Notes: generated by a model from the sequence alone, not told the origin. A stretch of 37,473 nt of DNA from Ruminococcus sp. (GCA_015066865.1 SVNQ01000019.1:1-37473); one strand, 5' to 3'; counted from the first letter of the stretch, positions 24,382 through 33,749 are shown. Made by a program: numbers and translations.

Positions 24382-24723
24382 TTAGAAATTCGAGCCGTTC
24401 CAGCCCCAGTTGTCCGTTTCGGCATACTTGACGTAAATGCGGTTCGGGGCAATATCCAGCTCACTGTTCAGAATTGCGGTGATCTTTCCTGTCAGTGCGT
24501 TATATGCGGATGCGGATGCACTTCCGTAAATGGTCACCTCCACGATGGCTGCAGGAGCGCCGCTTCCCTGAAAATACAGCATCTGTTCCGGTTCGATGCC
24601 GACCATGAGCCAGCTTTCGGACTTGCCGGGGATGGCGGTGATCGCCTGACCCATTGCGGATTTGATGGCTTCCGCCTTCTGTGCGGGAACGGCTGCGTTG
24701 GTTTTTACGTTGATATACGGCAT
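24382..24723 (-). CDS. Macrophage migration inhibitory factor (MIF/tautomerase) homologue
   Basis: A 113-residue protein with the full MIF layout. Pro at position 2 becomes the catalytic N-terminal Pro after Met removal. Lys34 (IPGKSESW) matches the MIF active-site lysine. The C-terminus (NRIYVKY, WGWNGSNF) closely follows the MIF signature region that ends VGWNNSTF. MIF-fold proteins are trimeric keto-enol tautomerases; the bacterial substrate is unknown. GGAGG lies 8 bases before the ATG. Own promoter at 24758-24786, divergent from the pheST T-box promoter. Confidence 0.93.
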   Translation of the reverse strand: MPYINVKTNAAVPAQKAEAIKSAMGQAITAIPGKSESWLMVGIEPEQMLYFQGSGAPAAIVEVTIYGSASASAYNALTGKITAILNSELDIAPNRIYVKYAETDNWGWNGSNF

Positions 24724-24757
24724 AATGATGACCTCCGTTTATAGATTTTATATAAAC

Positions 24758-24786
24758 AGTATAGCACGAACGAGCTGAAATTTCAA
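24758..24786 (-). promoter_or_regulatory. Promoter of the MIF homologue
   Basis: Minus-strand TTGAAA (24781-24786), a 17-base spacer and TATACT (24758-24763). Confidence 0.75.
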
Positions 24787-24807
24787 CATCTTTTTTTGAA
24801 AAAGTAC

Positions 24808-24836
24808 TTGCTTTTTCCGAAATTATGCGATATAAT
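24808..24836 (+). promoter_or_regulatory. Promoter of pheST
   Basis: TTGCTT (24808-24813), a 17-base spacer and TATAAT (24831-24836). Transcription should start near 24843, directly before the T-box. Confidence 0.85.
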
Positions 24837-24842
24837 AAGATT

Positions 24843-25093
24843 TAGACAACATGTTGACTGAGAGAGTAGCTGTGCATGCAGTATGCAGAGAGGCGTCGGT
24901 TGCTGAAAAGACGCTATACCGCAGATCAGTGAAATTCACTCACGAGTGGCACTGCCGAAGCAGTTTTAGGATATTTCTGAAAACGGTTGTAAGCGGTGAT
25001 GTGGCGTTCGCATTAAGAACGGTGGAGGTGCTGGCCTCTGGCAAATGGGTGGTAAACAAGTGCGGCTTGTCCTGTTTGGACGGCTGCTTTTTT
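24843..25093 (+). promoter_or_regulatory. T-box riboswitch (tRNA-Phe) controlling pheST
   Basis: The leader has the T-box order. AGAGAGT is at the base of Stem I. An AGAGGCGTC/GACGC apical stem carries the conserved GGTTGCTGAAAA (about 24891-24914). A specifier region GTGAAATTCACTCACGAGTGG (24929-24949) contains TTC at 24935-24937, a Phe codon. The T-box proper is at about 25045-25065 (TGGGTGGTAAACAAGTGCGG). A terminator (25062-25072 with 25078-25087, one bulge) is followed by six Ts (25088-25093). Uncharged tRNA-Phe should favour the antiterminator and raise pheST expression. The codon register is chosen partly from the downstream genes. Confidence 0.92.
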
Positions 25094-25144
25094 ATTTTCC
25101 TGACGAATGCCGGGAACAGCAAAAATTTTTTACGAGGTGAGGAT

Positions 25145-26167
25145 ATGAAAGAACAACTCAGACAGATCGAGGAAACAGCCGTTGCTGCGATTTCCTCATG
25201 TACCGACCTGCGTGCGCTCGATGAGCTGCGTGTAAAATTCCTCGGTAAGAAGGGTGAGCTGACTGCCATTCTCAAGCAGATGGGCAAGCTCTCCGCTGAG
25301 GAACGTCCTGCAATGGGACAGCTGGCAAATCAGGTGCGTGCAGCACTGGAAACTGCGGTTTCCGAAAAATCCGCTGCACTGCAGGAGGCAGCAAAGGCTG
25401 CGAAGATCGCAGCAGAATCCATCGACGTGACCATGCCCGGCAAGCGTCCGGCTGTGGGCAGACTGCATCCGCTGCAGATCGTGGAAAACGAGATCAAGGA
25501 GATCTTCCTTGGCATGGGATTTTCCGTGGCTGACGGCCCTGAGGTGGAATATGACTATTACAACTTTGAGGCGCTGAACCTGCCGCCCAACCATCCTGCA
25601 AGAGACACACAGGATACCTTCTACATCACAGAGAACATCCTGCTGCGTACTCAGACTTCCTCCGTGCAGGTGCATGTGATGGAAAACCAGAAACCGCCGA
25701 TCCGTGTGATCGCTCCCGGCCGTGTATATCGTTCCGACGCTGTGGATGCAACTCACTCCCCTCTGTTCCATCAGATCGAGGGACTGGTGGTCGATAAGGG
25801 CATCACAATGGCTGATCTCAAGGGTACACTGGAGCTTCTGATGCAGCGTCTGTACGGCGATGACTGCAAGATCCGTCTGCGTCCGCACCACTTCCCGTTC
25901 ACAGAACCCAGCGCAGAGGTTGACGTAATGTGCTTCAACTGCCACGGTGAAGGCTGCCGTGTCTGCAAGGGTGAGGGCTACATCGAGCTGCTCGGTGCAG
26001 GCATGGTACATCCCAAGGTTCTGGAGGGCTGCGGCATTGACAGTGAGGTTTACTCCGGCTTTGCATTCGGTCTGGGTCTTGAGAGAATCGTTATGAGAAG
26101 ATACAACATCAGCGATATGCGTCTGCTGTTTGAGAACGATATGCGTTTCTTGGAGCAGTTCAGATAA
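25145..26167 (+). CDS. pheS: Phenylalanine-tRNA ligase alpha subunit
   Basis: Charges tRNA-Phe together with PheT as a heterotetramer. The start at 25145 follows GAGGTGA; the longer open frame back to 24851 merely reads through the T-box leader. At 340 residues it has normal length. An N-terminal coiled-coil arm (about 1-85) is followed by the class II catalytic core with [46 protein letters not shown] (motif 2 region) and [18 protein letters not shown] (motif 3). A CxxC-like cluster ([17 protein letters not shown]) near residues 260-276 is a known variable insert in PheS. pheT starts 18 bases downstream. Confidence 0.97.
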   Translation: MKEQLRQIEETAVAAISSCTDLRALDELRVKFLGKKGELTAILKQMGKLSAEERPAMGQLANQVRAALETAVSEKSAALQEAAKAAKIAAESIDVTMPGKRPAVGRLHPLQIVENEIKEIFLGMGFSVADGPEVEYDYYNFEALNLPPNHPARDTQDTFYITENILLRTQTSSVQVHVMENQKPPIRVIAPGRVYRSDAVDATHSPLFHQIEGLVVDKGITMADLKGTLELLMQRLYGDDCKIRLRPHHFPFTEPSAEVDVMCFNCHGEGCRVCKGEGYIELLGAGMVHPKVLEGCGIDSEVYSGFAFGLGLERIVMRRYNISDMRLLFENDMRFLEQFR

Positions 26168-26185
26168 AAACGGAGGTAACAGGAT

Positions 26186-28585
26186 ATGAATTTATCAATG
26201 AAATGGCTTGCAGATTATGTCAAGCTGGATATTACCCCCAAGGAGTTCTGCGCAGGCATGACCATGAGCGGCTCCAAGGTGGAGGCTTTTGAGAAAGAAG
26301 CTGAAAAGGTGCAGGGCATTGTTGTCGGCAGGATCCTCTCCAAGGCACAGCACGAAAATGCGGACGCACTGTTCGTATGCAGTGTGGATCTGGGCGGCGA
26401 GGAGCCTGTACAGATCGTAACCAACGCAAAGAACGTCAAGGAAGGCGATCTGGTTCCCGTTGCAACACCCGGTACGGTTGTCACAGAGGGCAGCGAATCC
26501 ATGAAGATCAAGGTCAGCAAGGTGCGCGGCGTAGAAAGCCGCGGCATGTTCTGCGGTCTGTCCACACTGGGACTGTCGCAGCATGATTTCCCGTATGCGG
26601 ACGCTGAGAGCGTGTTCGTCATCGAAGAAGAATGCACCCCCGGTCAGGACATCGCATCCGCCATCGGTCTGAACGATGTTTCCGTGGAATTTGAAATCAC
26701 CTCCAACCGACCTGACTGCCTGTCCGTGATCGGTCTGGCAAGAGAAGCAGCTGCAACATTTGATGTTCCGCTGGACGTGAAGGAACCCGAATACCACGGC
26801 ACTGACGAAAATATCGAGGATACACTGGATGTGGAGATCCAGAACAAGGAGCTTTGCACACGCTATGCGGCAGGTCTGGTGCGCAATGTCAAGATCGGCC
26901 CGTCCCCCCGCTGGATGCGTGAGCGTCTGAGAGCAAGCGGTGTTCGCCCGATCAACAACCTCGTGGACATCACAAACTATGTGATGCTTGAATACGGCCA
27001 GCCGATGCACGCATTCGACCTGCGCTATGTGGCAGGCGGCAAAATCTGTGTGCGCAATGCCAAGGCAGGCGAAACCATCACCACACTTGACGGCGTAGAG
27101 CGTTCGCTTTCCGAAGAAATGCTCATCATCGCCGATGCAGAAAAGCCGATCGCTGTTGCAGGCGTTATGGGCGGCGAATACAGCGGCATCATGGAAGACA
27201 CCGTGGATGTGGTATTTGAATCCGCATACTTTGAGCCGACACAGGTTCGCCTGACTGCCAAGAAGCTGGGCATGAGAACCGACGCTTCCGCACGTTACGA
27301 AAAGGGACTGGACGAAACCTCCATGCTGACCACACTCAAGCGTGCATTCTCCCTCGTTGAAGAGCTGGGCGCAGGCGAAGTGGTAGGCACGATCATCGAC
27401 CGCAACTACGCAAATCCCGTACAGAACCGCATTCCGTTCGATCCTGCGTGGATCAACCGTTTCCTCGGCACGGAAATTCCGGCTGCGGATATGGAGAAGT
27501 ATCTGAACAGTCTGGGCATCGCTGTCGAAGACGGCATGGCAGTTTCCCCCACGTTCCGCATTGATCTGGAGCGTAAGGCGGACATTGCTGAGGAAGTTGC
27601 AAGAATTTACGGCTACAACAACATTCCGTCCACTGTTATCACGGGTGTTGCAAAGGCACAGCTGACGCCCGCACAGAAATTCAACCGCACCATCGAACAG
27701 ACCATGGCTGGCATGGGCTGCAGCGGTATTCTGACCTATTCCTTCATTTCCCCGAAGTTCTTTGACAAGATCTGCCTGCCTGCTGACAGCAAGCTGCGCA
27801 ATACCACCACCATCATGAACCCCCTCGGTGAGGACACGAGCGTAATGCAGACAACCACCCTCCCGTCCGTTCTGGAGGTGCTGGCAACGAACTACAACAA
27901 GAGAAATGCAAGTGCATGGCTCTTTGAGATCAGCAAGGAATACCATCCCACAACACCCGACAAGCTCCCCGAAGAACCCCAGCGCCTGACCATCGGTATG
28001 TACGGCGGCTGCGACTTCTTCGACCTCAAGGGCATGCTGGAAGCTCTGATGGAAAAGCTCGGCATTTCCGATCTGCGCTTCACAAGATGCGGTGAGGATT
28101 GCCCCTACGATGAGGCATCCGCATTCCATCCGGGCAGAAGTGCAGTGGTTTACAGCGGCAATACACCTCTGGGTATTTTCGGCGAGCTGCATCCGACGGT
28201 GCAGGAGAATTACGGCATCGGCGTGAAGGCATATGCCGCAAAGCTTGACATTCCGGAAATGTTTGCAGCTGCAAACGATGAGATCACCTATCGTCCGCTG
28301 CCGAAGTTCCCGGCAATGACCCGTGACCTGAGCCTTGTTTGCGACGAGAGCATTCCGGTTGCAGATCTGGAATCCGCCATCCGTGATGCTGTCGGCAAGC
28401 CGCTGGAAAAGGTAGAGCTGTTCGACGTATATCGTGGTGAGCAGATCGCCAAGGACAAGAAGAGCGTATCCTACAAGATCGTGATGCGCAGTGCGGACGG
28501 CACCATGACAGACGAGCAGGCAGACGCTGCCATGAAGCGTGTGCTGAAGGCTCTGACAAAGCTTGGTGCAGATCTGAGAATGTAA
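26186..28585 (+). CDS. pheT: Phenylalanine-tRNA ligase beta subunit
   Basis: A 799-residue partner of PheS in the standard bacterial domain order: N-terminal part and EMAP-like tRNA-binding domain (about 40-150), B3/B4 editing domain (about 210-385), B5 (about 400-475), the inactive class II-like core, and a C-terminal ferredoxin-fold anticodon-binding domain (about 705-798: YRPLPKFPAMTRDLSLVCDE). GGAGGT lies upstream of the ATG. A rho-independent terminator follows at 28605-28645. Codon use is strongly biased, as expected for a highly expressed gene. Confidence 0.97.
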   Translation: MNLSMKWLADYVKLDITPKEFCAGMTMSGSKVEAFEKEAEKVQGIVVGRILSKAQHENADALFVCSVDLGGEEPVQIVTNAKNVKEGDLVPVATPGTVVTEGSESMKIKVSKVRGVESRGMFCGLSTLGLSQHDFPYADAESVFVIEEECTPGQDIASAIGLNDVSVEFEITSNRPDCLSVIGLAREAAATFDVPLDVKEPEYHGTDENIEDTLDVEIQNKELCTRYAAGLVRNVKIGPSPRWMRERLRASGVRPINNLVDITNYVMLEYGQPMHAFDLRYVAGGKICVRNAKAGETITTLDGVERSLSEEMLIIADAEKPIAVAGVMGGEYSGIMEDTVDVVFESAYFEPTQVRLTAKKLGMRTDASARYEKGLDETSMLTTLKRAFSLVEELGAGEVVGTIIDRNYANPVQNRIPFDPAWINRFLGTEIPAADMEKYLNSLGIAVEDGMAVSPTFRIDLERKADIAEEVARIYGYNNIPSTVITGVAKAQLTPAQKFNRTIEQTMAGMGCSGILTYSFISPKFFDKICLPADSKLRNTTTIMNPLGEDTSVMQTTTLPSVLEVLATNYNKRNASAWLFEISKEYHPTTPDKLPEEPQRLTIGMYGGCDFFDLKGMLEALMEKLGISDLRFTRCGEDCPYDEASAFHPGRSAVVYSGNTPLGIFGELHPTVQENYGIGVKAYAAKLDIPEMFAAANDEITYRPLPKFPAMTRDLSLVCDESIPVADLESAIRDAVGKPLEKVELFDVYRGEQIAKDKKSVSYKIVMRSADGTMTDEQADAAMKRVLKALTKLGADLRM

Positions 28586-28604
28586 TTTTCTTACGAATAT
28601 AAGC

Positions 28605-28645
28605 AAAAGCCTGAGAGGGGAAATTCCCCTTCTCAGGCTTTTTTT
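28605..28645. terminator. Terminator of pheST, likely bidirectional
   Basis: Outer 9-bp stem (28607-28615 with 28632-28640) plus inner GGGG-CCCC, with a run of seven Ts on the plus strand. On the minus strand the stem is followed by TTTTGCTTAT, so it may also end the gene whose stop is at 28688. Confidence 0.88.
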
Positions 28646-28687
28646 ATTCGATATTCACAAGATGATTGATACTAACGAAGATCGGTA

Positions 28688-30139
28688 TTACTTTGTTTCT
28701 GCCGTGGTCTTCCTATCCGTCATCAAAATTCCGGCAAGCATCCAGAAAATCGGTGCTGTGGTAATGGAGCTTGCACCGATCACCATCATCAGCAGATACA
28801 TCAGCACTGCACCGTAAATTCCGGCATGCAGCCAATTTCCTTTTTTGCAGGACTTACCGCCGCGGAATACAACAATTCCAATCAAAGCCAGATACAGCAC
28901 CAGTGCGGGAATACCCAGTGTTCCTGCCAGATGCAGGTAATAATTGTAACAGCGGTCAAACGCATTCGGATTGCTCATGATCTCTCGATGCTGATACATC
29001 TGCGGATATACCAGACTGTCCGGACCGCTTCCTACCAGCGGAAAACGCTTGATAATTCCAAGCGTGCCTCTCCACAGGTATCCATAGCTGTCCACAATAT
29101 CCTCAATGACAAAATGACCATTGGGATTATTTGTACCTCTTGATACATAATATCCGCTTACAGAAAGGCGATAAGAACCATCCTCCCAGATGATGCCGCC
29201 GTCATACAGTGAAATGCTGTTTTCCACTGCAGTTTCCTTACCTGTATTGCGGCTGAACAAACCATTCATGGACGGAGAAACATAGATCCAGCCAATTCCC
29301 AGAACGAAAGCTGCAAGCACCGCCGCAAATTTTGTAAGAGCCTGCTTGCCGCCACGCTTTATCAATGCGTACACTGCAAATCCAAGAATCGCCAGTGCAC
29401 TGCCGCATACGCCTAAAACGCACTGCGTTTTCACTGCCATAAGTACAAATACCGCAGCACAAATGCAATAGAAAATACGCTTTTTCTTCTCCTCGGCAAA
29501 CGCCGCCCCCATCATTGCAGGAACGGAAAGCATTACCAGCAGAATCGCTAAAAAAATCGGGCTGCCCGTCAGACCGGAGGGCAGGAATACCCGAAACAGG
29601 AGCATCGGTTCCAGATTCTGATAGTAGGACGGCATACCGATCGGAAGTGCCTGCAGCATTGCCCACACACACTGTGCAAGACCGAACCAAAGCATTGCAT
29701 CCAAAAGCTTGCGTTGATTCTGCTCCGTGCCAAGCTGCGCTCCCAACAGGAAAATACAGCCATAGAACACAACCGAAAGCAGTCCTTCGTTTCTGCCGTC
29801 AGAACCTACGAGAGAAACATCGTAGTAATAGGAATTGATAAGGCTCACGATCCCCCAAATCACCATACCGCCAAGCAATGCAGCAGGCAGATACAGAGAC
29901 TTTGACGTAACCTGCTTCATAAAGCCGATGAGGGTAAAGACCATTGCAAGAACGCCGATAATGGAAAACGCAATGCCCGGTACACTGTAAATCTTAAAAA
30001 ATTCCAGCGGAATACAGAACAGCGGCATCAGGATCAGATAGCCCGTCAGGATCTTCAGCAGATAATTCTGATACTCCTCTGTTTTCATATTCAGGATAAA
30101 ATTGGATTTTTCCGTGGTATTAAATATCGTTTTTGGCAT
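28688..30139 (-). CDS. O-antigen ligase / polymerase-like polytopic membrane protein
   Basis: A 483-residue protein with about eleven to twelve hydrophobic segments and a long extracytoplasmic loop (about 300-390) that carries the Wzy_C-type pattern: LWRGTLGIIKRFPLVGSGPDSL, then FDRCYNYYLHLAGTLGIPALVLYL. Such proteins join or polymerise glycan chains on lipid carriers, and in Gram-positives act in capsule or wall polysaccharide synthesis. No other polysaccharide genes are in the window, so its partner pathway is unseen. GAGGAGGG lies upstream of the ATG. It follows rny on the same strand behind a terminator, with no clear promoter in the 37-base gap. Confidence 0.85.
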   Translation of the reverse strand: MPKTIFNTTEKSNFILNMKTEEYQNYLLKILTGYLILMPLFCIPLEFFKIYSVPGIAFSIIGVLAMVFTLIGFMKQVTSKSLYLPAALLGGMVIWGIVSLINSYYYDVSLVGSDGRNEGLLSVVFYGCIFLLGAQLGTEQNQRKLLDAMLWFGLAQCVWAMLQALPIGMPSYYQNLEPMLLFRVFLPSGLTGSPIFLAILLVMLSVPAMMGAAFAEEKKKRIFYCICAAVFVLMAVKTQCVLGVCGSALAILGFAVYALIKRGGKQALTKFAAVLAAFVLGIGWIYVSPSMNGLFSRNTGKETAVENSISLYDGGIIWEDGSYRLSVSGYYVSRGTNNPNGHFVIEDIVDSYGYLWRGTLGIIKRFPLVGSGPDSLVYPQMYQHREIMSNPNAFDRCYNYYLHLAGTLGIPALVLYLALIGIVVFRGGKSCKKGNWLHAGIYGAVLMYLLMMVIGASSITTAPIFWMLAGILMTDRKTTAETK

Positions 30140-30171
30140 AGAAGCCCTCCTCTTTGGTATCTTCCCGTAAT

Positions 30172-30199
30172 AAAAAAGGACGGTACACTGTACCGTCCT
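30172..30199 (-). terminator. Terminator of rny
   Basis: A perfect 10-bp stem (30177-30186 with 30190-30199) with loop ACT. On the minus strand it is followed by six Ts (30177-30172). It ends 33 bases before the start of the next gene. Confidence 0.92.
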
Positions 30200-30205
30200 C
30201 TATGT

Positions 30206-31831
30206 TTACTTAGCGTAATCCACTGTCCGGCTTTCACGGATGAGGTTCACCTTGATCTGTCCGGGATAATCCATCTCGTCCTCGATCTGCTGTGCGATCT
30301 GTCTTGCAACCAGCACCATCTTTTCATCGCTGATGACTTCCGGCTGTACCATCACACGGATCTCACGGCCTGCCTGAACGGCATAGCACTTCTCGACACC
30401 CTTGTAGGATGTGCAGATCTCCTCAAGCTTCTCCAGACGCTTGATGTAGCTCTCGTAGTTTTCGCTTCTCGCTGCAGGTCTTGCCGCAGAAATTGCGTCC
30501 GCAGCCTGTACGATGCAGGCAATTGCGGTGCGAGGCTCAACATCATTATGATGCGCTTCAATCGCATGGATTACTTCCGCATTCTCATGGCACTTGCGGC
30601 AAACATCCACACCGATCTGTACATGGGAGCCTTCCACCTCGGAAGTAAGTGCCTTACCGATGTCATGCAGCAGACCTGCACGCTTGGCAAGATTCACATC
30701 CACACCCAGTTCAGCAGCCAGTACACCTGCGAGCTGTGCAACCTCAATGGAATGCGTCAGCACGTTCTGACGATAGCTGGTTCTGAATTTCAGACGACCC
30801 AGAAGCTTGATCAGCTCATGGTTCATGCCATGTACATTGGTTTCCAGAATGGCACGTTCGCCCTCCTGCTTGATCTTATGTTCTACTTCACGCTTTGCCT
30901 TTTCCACCATTTCCTCAATACGGCTCGGATGGATTCTGCCGTCACCAATCAGACGCTCCAGTGCAATTCTTGCAATCTCACGGCGCACCTGATCGAAGCA
31001 GGAAAGCGTAATTGCCTCGGGTGTATCGTCGATGATCAAATCAACGCCCGTCAGCGTTTCGAGAGTACGGATATTTCTGCCCTCACGGCCGATGATACGA
31101 CCCTTCATTTCATCATTGGGCAGGGCAACTACGGAAACTGCCGCTTCGGATACCTGATCCGCTGCGCATTTTGCAATCGCCAGTGAAATGTAACTGCGAG
31201 CCTTTTCTTCACAGTCCTCCTTGATCTGCTGCTCAAATGCAGTCACCTTGACTGCCTTGTCATGCACCAGATCTTCTTCCAGTGTCTGCAGGATGTATTC
31301 CTTTGCCTGCTCACGAGTCAGCTCGGAAATGCGTTCGAGAGTGTCCAGCTGCACTTTCTTGAGTGCCTCTGCCTCCTCCTTCAGAGTATCTGCAGCCTTG
31401 ATCTTTTCCTGCAGAGCCTCTTCCTTGCGTTCCATGCTGTCCAGTTTCTTGTCCAGATTTTCTTCCTTCTGGTGAATGCGGCGTTCCTGTTTGGAAACCT
31501 CATTACGGCGGTCACGGATTTCCTTTTCCGCCTCTGAGCGCAGTTTGTGGATCTCATCCTTTGCTTCCACAAGGGCTTCCTTCTTTCGGGTTTCAGCCTT
31601 CTTGCCGGCATCCTCAAGAATGCGGTTTGCCTCCGCAATCTTACGCTCAGCCGCTTCCACCTTGGCACGCGCTTCCTTTTCGGCAGAACCCAGTACGGCT
31701 TCTGCTTCCTGCTTACGGTGTGCCACACCCTTCTGGAAAGCCTGCTCGCTGACAATTTTGTAAGTCACAAAAATACCGATCAATGCTGCTGCAAGCAGAA
31801 TTGCCAGTATGACAATAATAATTGTCTGCAT
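30206..31831 (-). CDS. rny: Ribonuclease Y
   Basis: The main membrane-anchored endoribonuclease for mRNA decay in many Firmicutes. At 541 residues it is slightly longer than Bacillus Rny (about 520). Order: one N-terminal membrane segment (2-24), a long Lys/Glu-rich coiled coil (about 30-200), a KH domain with GREG at 248-251, and an HD domain with the His-Asp pair at 389-390 ([10 protein letters not shown]), further ligands in IEAHHNDVE, and a C-terminal extension. GGAGG lies 10 bases before the ATG. It is read from a promoter more than 360 bases upstream, which leaves a long leader. Confidence 0.97.
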   Translation of the reverse strand: MQTIIIVILAILLAAALIGIFVTYKIVSEQAFQKGVAHRKQEAEAVLGSAEKEARAKVEAAERKIAEANRILEDAGKKAETRKKEALVEAKDEIHKLRSEAEKEIRDRRNEVSKQERRIHQKEENLDKKLDSMERKEEALQEKIKAADTLKEEAEALKKVQLDTLERISELTREQAKEYILQTLEEDLVHDKAVKVTAFEQQIKEDCEEKARSYISLAIAKCAADQVSEAAVSVVALPNDEMKGRIIGREGRNIRTLETLTGVDLIIDDTPEAITLSCFDQVRREIARIALERLIGDGRIHPSRIEEMVEKAKREVEHKIKQEGERAILETNVHGMNHELIKLLGRLKFRTSYRQNVLTHSIEVAQLAGVLAAELGVDVNLAKRAGLLHDIGKALTSEVEGSHVQIGVDVCRKCHENAEVIHAIEAHHNDVEPRTAIACIVQAADAISAARPAARSENYESYIKRLEKLEEICTSYKGVEKCYAVQAGREIRVMVQPEVISDEKMVLVARQIAQQIEDEMDYPGQIKVNLIRESRTVDYAK

Positions 31832-32193
31832 GTGTGCATTACCTCCTTCATTTGTAAAGTTTCATTTATTGTACATAAACCTTACGCAGGCGGTAAATGC
31901 CGCTTTCTTTATTCATTTTTCAAACTTATAAATGATTGATACCGTTCTCCTCCCTTACGGAAAACGATACGACATCAGGGGGCTCGCCCCTGAACAATTT
32001 CCTGTATAGTCCACCACAGATACCCTGCGGGATCAAAAAAAGTAGAATGATATAAAGTACAAGAACTGCATCCCACAGTTCTAAGCTGCAAATACTGCTG
32101 CGTGATCCGACAACGCTGACGCTTGTGCCGGATGCAAACTCCGCTGCCAATCTATTTAACTGCCATCGGGCGTTTACTATAATATCATACAAC
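31832..32193 (-). other. Long 5' leader of rny, about 360 bases
   Basis: No confident gene lies here. On the minus strand a frame is open at 32315-31926, but its translated part after the promoter lacks a good start and ribosome binding site and uses codons (CTA, CTT, TTG, AGG) unlike the neighbours. It contains one hydrophobic run (AVLVLYIILLFLIPQGI), so a small membrane peptide is not excluded. Visible structure: a 7-bp hairpin at 32062-32082, an imperfect hairpin around 32104-32133, a 6-bp hairpin at 31976-31992, and a run of seven Ts at 32041-32035 that is not directly behind a stem. Confidence 0.6.
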
Positions 32194-32228
32194 AATATAA
32201 TTGTAAACTTTTTTTGCACATTTGTCAA
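32179..32228 (-). promoter_or_regulatory. Two overlapping promoters upstream of rny
   Basis: P1 on the minus strand: TTGACA (32223-32228), a 17-base spacer and TACAAT (32200-32205). P2: TTTACA (32202-32207), a 17-base spacer and TATTAT (32179-32184). The -35 of P2 overlaps the -10 of P1. Confidence 0.72.
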
Positions 32229-32405
32229 GGGGAAATGTAAAAAAACTTTCCTTCGTACCAAAAAAGCGCCAAACTGTACACGCTCCAAATACACCTGAAC
32301 TTCCTTTGAGGACAAAATTCACGTCAAAATTCACATGCAAACAGCAATTTTAAAGCGATTTTCCGTATAACTCTACAAAATGCAAAGCGATTTTTCCGAA
32401 ATCTC

Positions 32406-32434
32406 TTGCAAAACAGGCTGTCCTGCGATATAAT
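32406..32434 (+). promoter_or_regulatory. Promoter of the aminotransferase gene
   Basis: TTGCAA (32406-32411), a 17-base spacer and TATAAT (32429-32434), 40 bases before the start codon. Confidence 0.82.
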
Positions 32435-32474
32435 AAAATTAACAAAACACATTATATTTAAGGAGAAGATACGG

Positions 32475-33749
32475 ATGGAACTGAAGGCATTTGACAAGGC
32501 GCAGCTGGCTGCCTTTTACGAAACCTGCAAGGAGGATTACGCTGCATATCAGGCACAGGATCTCAAGCTTGACATGTCCAGAGGCAAACCCTCTCCGAAG
32601 CAGCTTGATCTGAGCCGCGGACTGCTCGACTGCATTTCCGAGGCTGATCTGAACGGCGAAGCAGGTGATTATCGCAACTACGGACTGCTCGACGGCATTC
32701 CGGAAGCAAAGGCACTGTTTGCACCCATGCTGGGGGTAGAGACAGATGAAATGTTCATCTTCGGCAACGCAAGTCTGCAGGCGATGTATCTTACCATCAG
32801 TTATGCATATTCCCACGGTCTGCTGGGCAATACACCGTGGAGCAAGCTTGACAGCGTGAAGTTTCTGTGTCCCGTTCCGGGCTATGACAGACATTTCAGC
32901 ATCACACAGTTCTTTGGCGCTGAAATGATCAACATTCCCATGACGGAGGAAGGCCCCGACATGGATATGGTAGAGCGTCTGGTGGCAGAGGATGCAAGCA
33001 TCAAGGGTATCTGGTGCGTACCGCAGTACGCTAACCCCACGGGCATCAGCTACAGTGATGATGTGGTTCGCCGCATGGCAGCACTCAAGCCCGCAGCACC
33101 TGATTTCCGTGTATTCTGGGACAACGCATACTGCATCCATCATCTGTGCGACAACCCCAAGACCATTCTTCCGATCCTTGCAGAGGCAAAGAAGTACGGC
33201 AACGAAAACATGATCTGCCTCTTTGCATCCACCGCAAAAGTAACCTACGCAGGTGCGGGTGTGGCAGTTATGGCTGCAAGCAAGGAAAACCTCAACGACC
33301 TGAAAAAGGCGCTGAATGTATTCACCATCAGCTTTGACAAGATCAACCAGATGCGTCACGTCAAGTTCTTTGACGGTAAATTCGAAAATGTGCTGGCGCA
33401 TATGGAAAAGCACAGAGCGCTCATCCAGCCGAAATTCGATGTGGTTGTCACCACACTGGAAAAGGAACTCGCTCCTCTGGGCATCGGCAGCTGGGTAACT
33501 CCGCAGGGCGGCTACTTCGTATCCTTTGACGCGCCGCAGGGCTGCGCAAAGCGTATTGTTCAGCTTTGCAAGGAGGCAGGCGTTGTTCTGACCGGTGCAG
33601 GCGCAACCTTCCCCTATGGCAAGGATCCTGAGGACAAAAACATCCGCATCGCACCGACCTATCCTGAGGTTGACGAGCTGCAGAAGGCGATGGATCTGTT
33701 CGTACTCTGCGCAAAGATTGCCGCTGCTGAAAAGCTTCTGGCTGAATAA
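32475..33749 (+). CDS. Aspartate aminotransferase, class Ic (Corynebacterium AspT type)
   Basis: A PLP-dependent fold-type I aminotransferase of 424 residues, starting MELKAFDKAQLAAFY after AAGGAG; an upstream in-frame start at 32406 lies within the promoter. Features: DMSRGKPSPKQLDLSRGLLD near the N-terminus, NYGLLDGIPEAKALFAPMLGV, FGNASLQAMYLTI, CVPQYANPTGISYSD (substrate/PLP contact region), FWDNAYCIHHL with the PLP-binding Asp, and the Schiff-base Lys in FASTAKVTYAGAGV. These point to the Asp_aminotransf subgroup (Ic), which interconverts aspartate and 2-oxoglutarate with oxaloacetate and glutamate. Exact substrate range is inferred from the subgroup. A terminator follows 13 bases after the stop. 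Confidence 0.9.
   Translation: MELKAFDKAQLAAFYETCKEDYAAYQAQDLKLDMSRGKPSPKQLDLSRGLLDCISEADLNGEAGDYRNYGLLDGIPEAKALFAPMLGVETDEMFIFGNASLQAMYLTISYAYSHGLLGNTPWSKLDSVKFLCPVPGYDRHFSITQFFGAEMINIPMTEEGPDMDMVERLVAEDASIKGIWCVPQYANPTGISYSDDVVRRMAALKPAAPDFRVFWDNAYCIHHLCDNPKTILPILAEAKKYGNENMICLFASTAKVTYAGAGVAVMAASKENLNDLKKALNVFTISFDKINQMRHVKFFDGKFENVLAHMEKHRALIQPKFDVVVTTLEKELAPLGIGSWVTPQGGYFVSFDAPQGCAKRIVQLCKEAGVVLTGAGATFPYGKDPEDKNIRIAPTYPEVDELQKAMDLFVLCAKIAAAEKLLAE

Noticed and set aside
24851..25144. N-terminal extension of pheS
   Set aside because: The extension reads through the T-box and its terminator; the real start at 25145 has a ribosome binding site and matches family length.
26195..28606. Open frame of 803 codons antisense to pheT
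   Set aside because: It mirrors the strongly biased codon use of pheT, lacks a ribosome binding site and resembles no protein family; pheT is certain on the other strand.
32035..32082. Terminator in the rny leader (hairpin 32062-32082 and T-run 32035-32041)
   Set aside because: About 20 bases separate the stem from the T-run, too far for a standard intrinsic terminator.
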